A DNA stretch of 6,353 bases, taken from positions 1 to 6,353 of the forward strand of contig DAOVHI010000083.1 in NCBI GenBank assembly GCA_030671985.1, given 5' to 3'. The notes beneath the pieces are model-generated. The model worked only from the letters and a program-made list of their open reading frames with translations. It searched no databases and was not told the DNA's origin. Source of the DNA: a bacterium (GTDB lineage: Bacteria; JAHJDO01). This document shows positions 5,767 to 6,353 of the stretch, one piece after another. The position numbers were made by a program, and so were the translations under genes. The stretch's first letter is position 1; each line of letters starts with the position of its first letter.

Positions 5767-5806
5767 AATATTACTCTAATTTGTGTTAAAAAAAAAGAAT
5801 TAGTTG
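5767..5806. repeat. 40-base direct repeat, copy B (upstream of uxaC)
   Basis: This segment begins with the same AATATTACTCTAATT 15-mer (5767-5781), then a nine-base A-run, and ends in GAATTAGTTG. It aligns without gaps to copy A at 3516-3555. It overlaps the last two codons of the TPR gene and ends 29 bases from the uxaC start codon. Unlike copy A, it can form a CTAATT/AATTAG inverted repeat on the minus strand. Confidence 0.55.
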
Positions 5807-6353
5807 CCCCTGAGTTTTTGTCTTATCTTTAACATATCCATATCATCAGGATGTATTTTGAGATATCGGTTAAGATAGTAAAGCGCTTTTGGCTTATCTT
5901 TTAAATACAAGCTATAGGCTACTGCTGCACTTTTTAATGCTTTTGCATAATATGGATTGAGTCTCAGCACTTCTTCAAATTCTCTTACAGCCAATCTTGG
6001 TTTATTCTGTCGGAGAAGACAAAATCCTTTCATATAAATAGGCTTAATATAATTTGTTCTTAGTTTTATCGCATCATCAAACTGCATGATTGCATTATTG
6101 TATTTTTCGCCCATGGCATAGGAGAGACCCATATTGTAATAGTCCTGCGGCAATATGAACCACTTTGGATTTGGCCACATTGCAAAAGATAAAAAGCCAA
6201 CACATAAAAGAGAGAAAACAAGTTGCCTGAAATTTTTGTCTTTGACTTTTCTCCACAACCAGTCAATAAAAAATCCTGTGAATAATATTAAAAATGGGAC
6301 TATGGGCTGACGGAATCTTGATAAGATATAAAAGGCCATTACAGAGCAAAAAC
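5800..6353 (-). CDS. Membrane protein with C-terminal TPR repeats, possibly GT39/ArnT-like (5' end beyond the right edge)
   Basis: The frame is open to the window edge, so the first in-frame ATG (6339) is probably internal and the true start lies outside. The visible part begins 'FCSVMAFYILSRFRQPIVPFLILFTGFFIDWL'. The pattern '(Y)SRFR.P..PFLIL..G' resembles the last membrane helices of GT39/PMT-ArnT-like glycosyltransferases, which move sugars from lipid-phosphate donors on the outer face of the inner membrane. Counting from that ATG, two hydrophobic segments lie near residues 12-29 and 39-55. Three TPR units follow, at about 66-99 ('YYNMGLSYAMGEKYNNAIMQFDDAIKL'), 100-133 ('RLAVREFEEVLRLNP') and 134-168 ('KALYYLNRYLKIHPDD'). 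TPRs are protein-binding helical pairs and would project from the membrane. The catalytic region is not visible, so the glycosyltransferase call is inference; the TPR call is firm. Confidence 0.7.
   Translation of the reverse strand, partial: FCSVMAFYILSRFRQPIVPFLILFTGFFIDWLWRKVKDKNFRQLVFSLLCVGFLSFAMWPNPKWFILPQDYYNMGLSYAMGEKYNNAIMQFDDAIKLRTNYIKPIYMKGFCLLRQNKPRLAVREFEEVLRLNPYYAKALKSAAVAYSLYLKDKPKALYYLNRYLKIHPDDMDMLKIRQKLRGN

Noticed and set aside
5788-5799. Intrinsic terminator of the TPR gene, suggested by the T-run after its stop on the minus strand
   Set aside because: No GC-rich stem precedes the T-run; the only inverted repeat (CTAATT/AATTAG) encloses it instead.
6066-6266. Minus-strand 66-codon frame overlapping the TPR gene
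   Set aside because: It is out of frame with clear TPR repeats and has no supporting features.
1-6353. CRISPR array, tRNA/rRNA gene, transposase or terminal inverted repeats
   Set aside because: No regularly spaced repeats, cloverleaf-like segments, transposase motifs or target duplications were seen on either strand.

Overview
This is an AT-rich bacterial window, densely coded, with eight genes, two of them cut by the window edges. Six genes lie on the minus strand and two on the plus strand. The promoters are close to the sigma-70 consensus (TTGACA/TATAAT), and ribosome binding sites are GGAGG-like where present. The gene content suggests an anaerobic or fermentative bacterium that makes peptidoglycan, since it has alanine racemase. 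It includes an LDH-like malate dehydrogenase, uronate isomerase and a membrane glycosyltransferase-like protein with TPRs. I cannot assign a phylum; an uncultured or candidate-phylum genome is possible, but that is inference.

Right to left along the minus strand, the window opens with the C-terminal part of a membrane protein ending in TPR repeats (5800-6353). Uronate isomerase uxaC (4320-5738) follows, 61 bases downstream. A toxin-antitoxin cassette on the plus strand (3615-4312) interrupts the minus-strand series: a Phd/YefM-type antitoxin overlaps a PIN-domain toxin by 4 bases. The cassette has its own strong promoter with tandem and palindromic operator-like sequence. To its left are tsaE and tsaB (3509-2354), separated by one base. 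They encode two of the proteins that make the t6A modification on ANN-decoding tRNAs. Malate dehydrogenase (1354-2283) follows with a perfect TTGACA-N18-TATAAT promoter of its own, then alanine racemase (206-1327) and the start of a probable MgtE magnesium transporter (1-128), also with its own promoter.

Functionally this is mostly housekeeping: tRNA modification, central carbon metabolism, cell-wall D-alanine supply and Mg2+ uptake. uxaC is a lone step of hexuronate catabolism, and the TA pair is an accessory module. The least ordinary signal is a 40-base imperfect direct repeat (3516-3555 and 5767-5806, 32 of 40 positions identical by eye, including an exact 15-mer). The two copies bracket the TA-uxaC block. 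I found no clearly novel system, RNA gene, CRISPR array or insertion sequence. No gene-free stretch exceeds 300 bases; the longest is the roughly 105-base divergent gap at 3510-3614.
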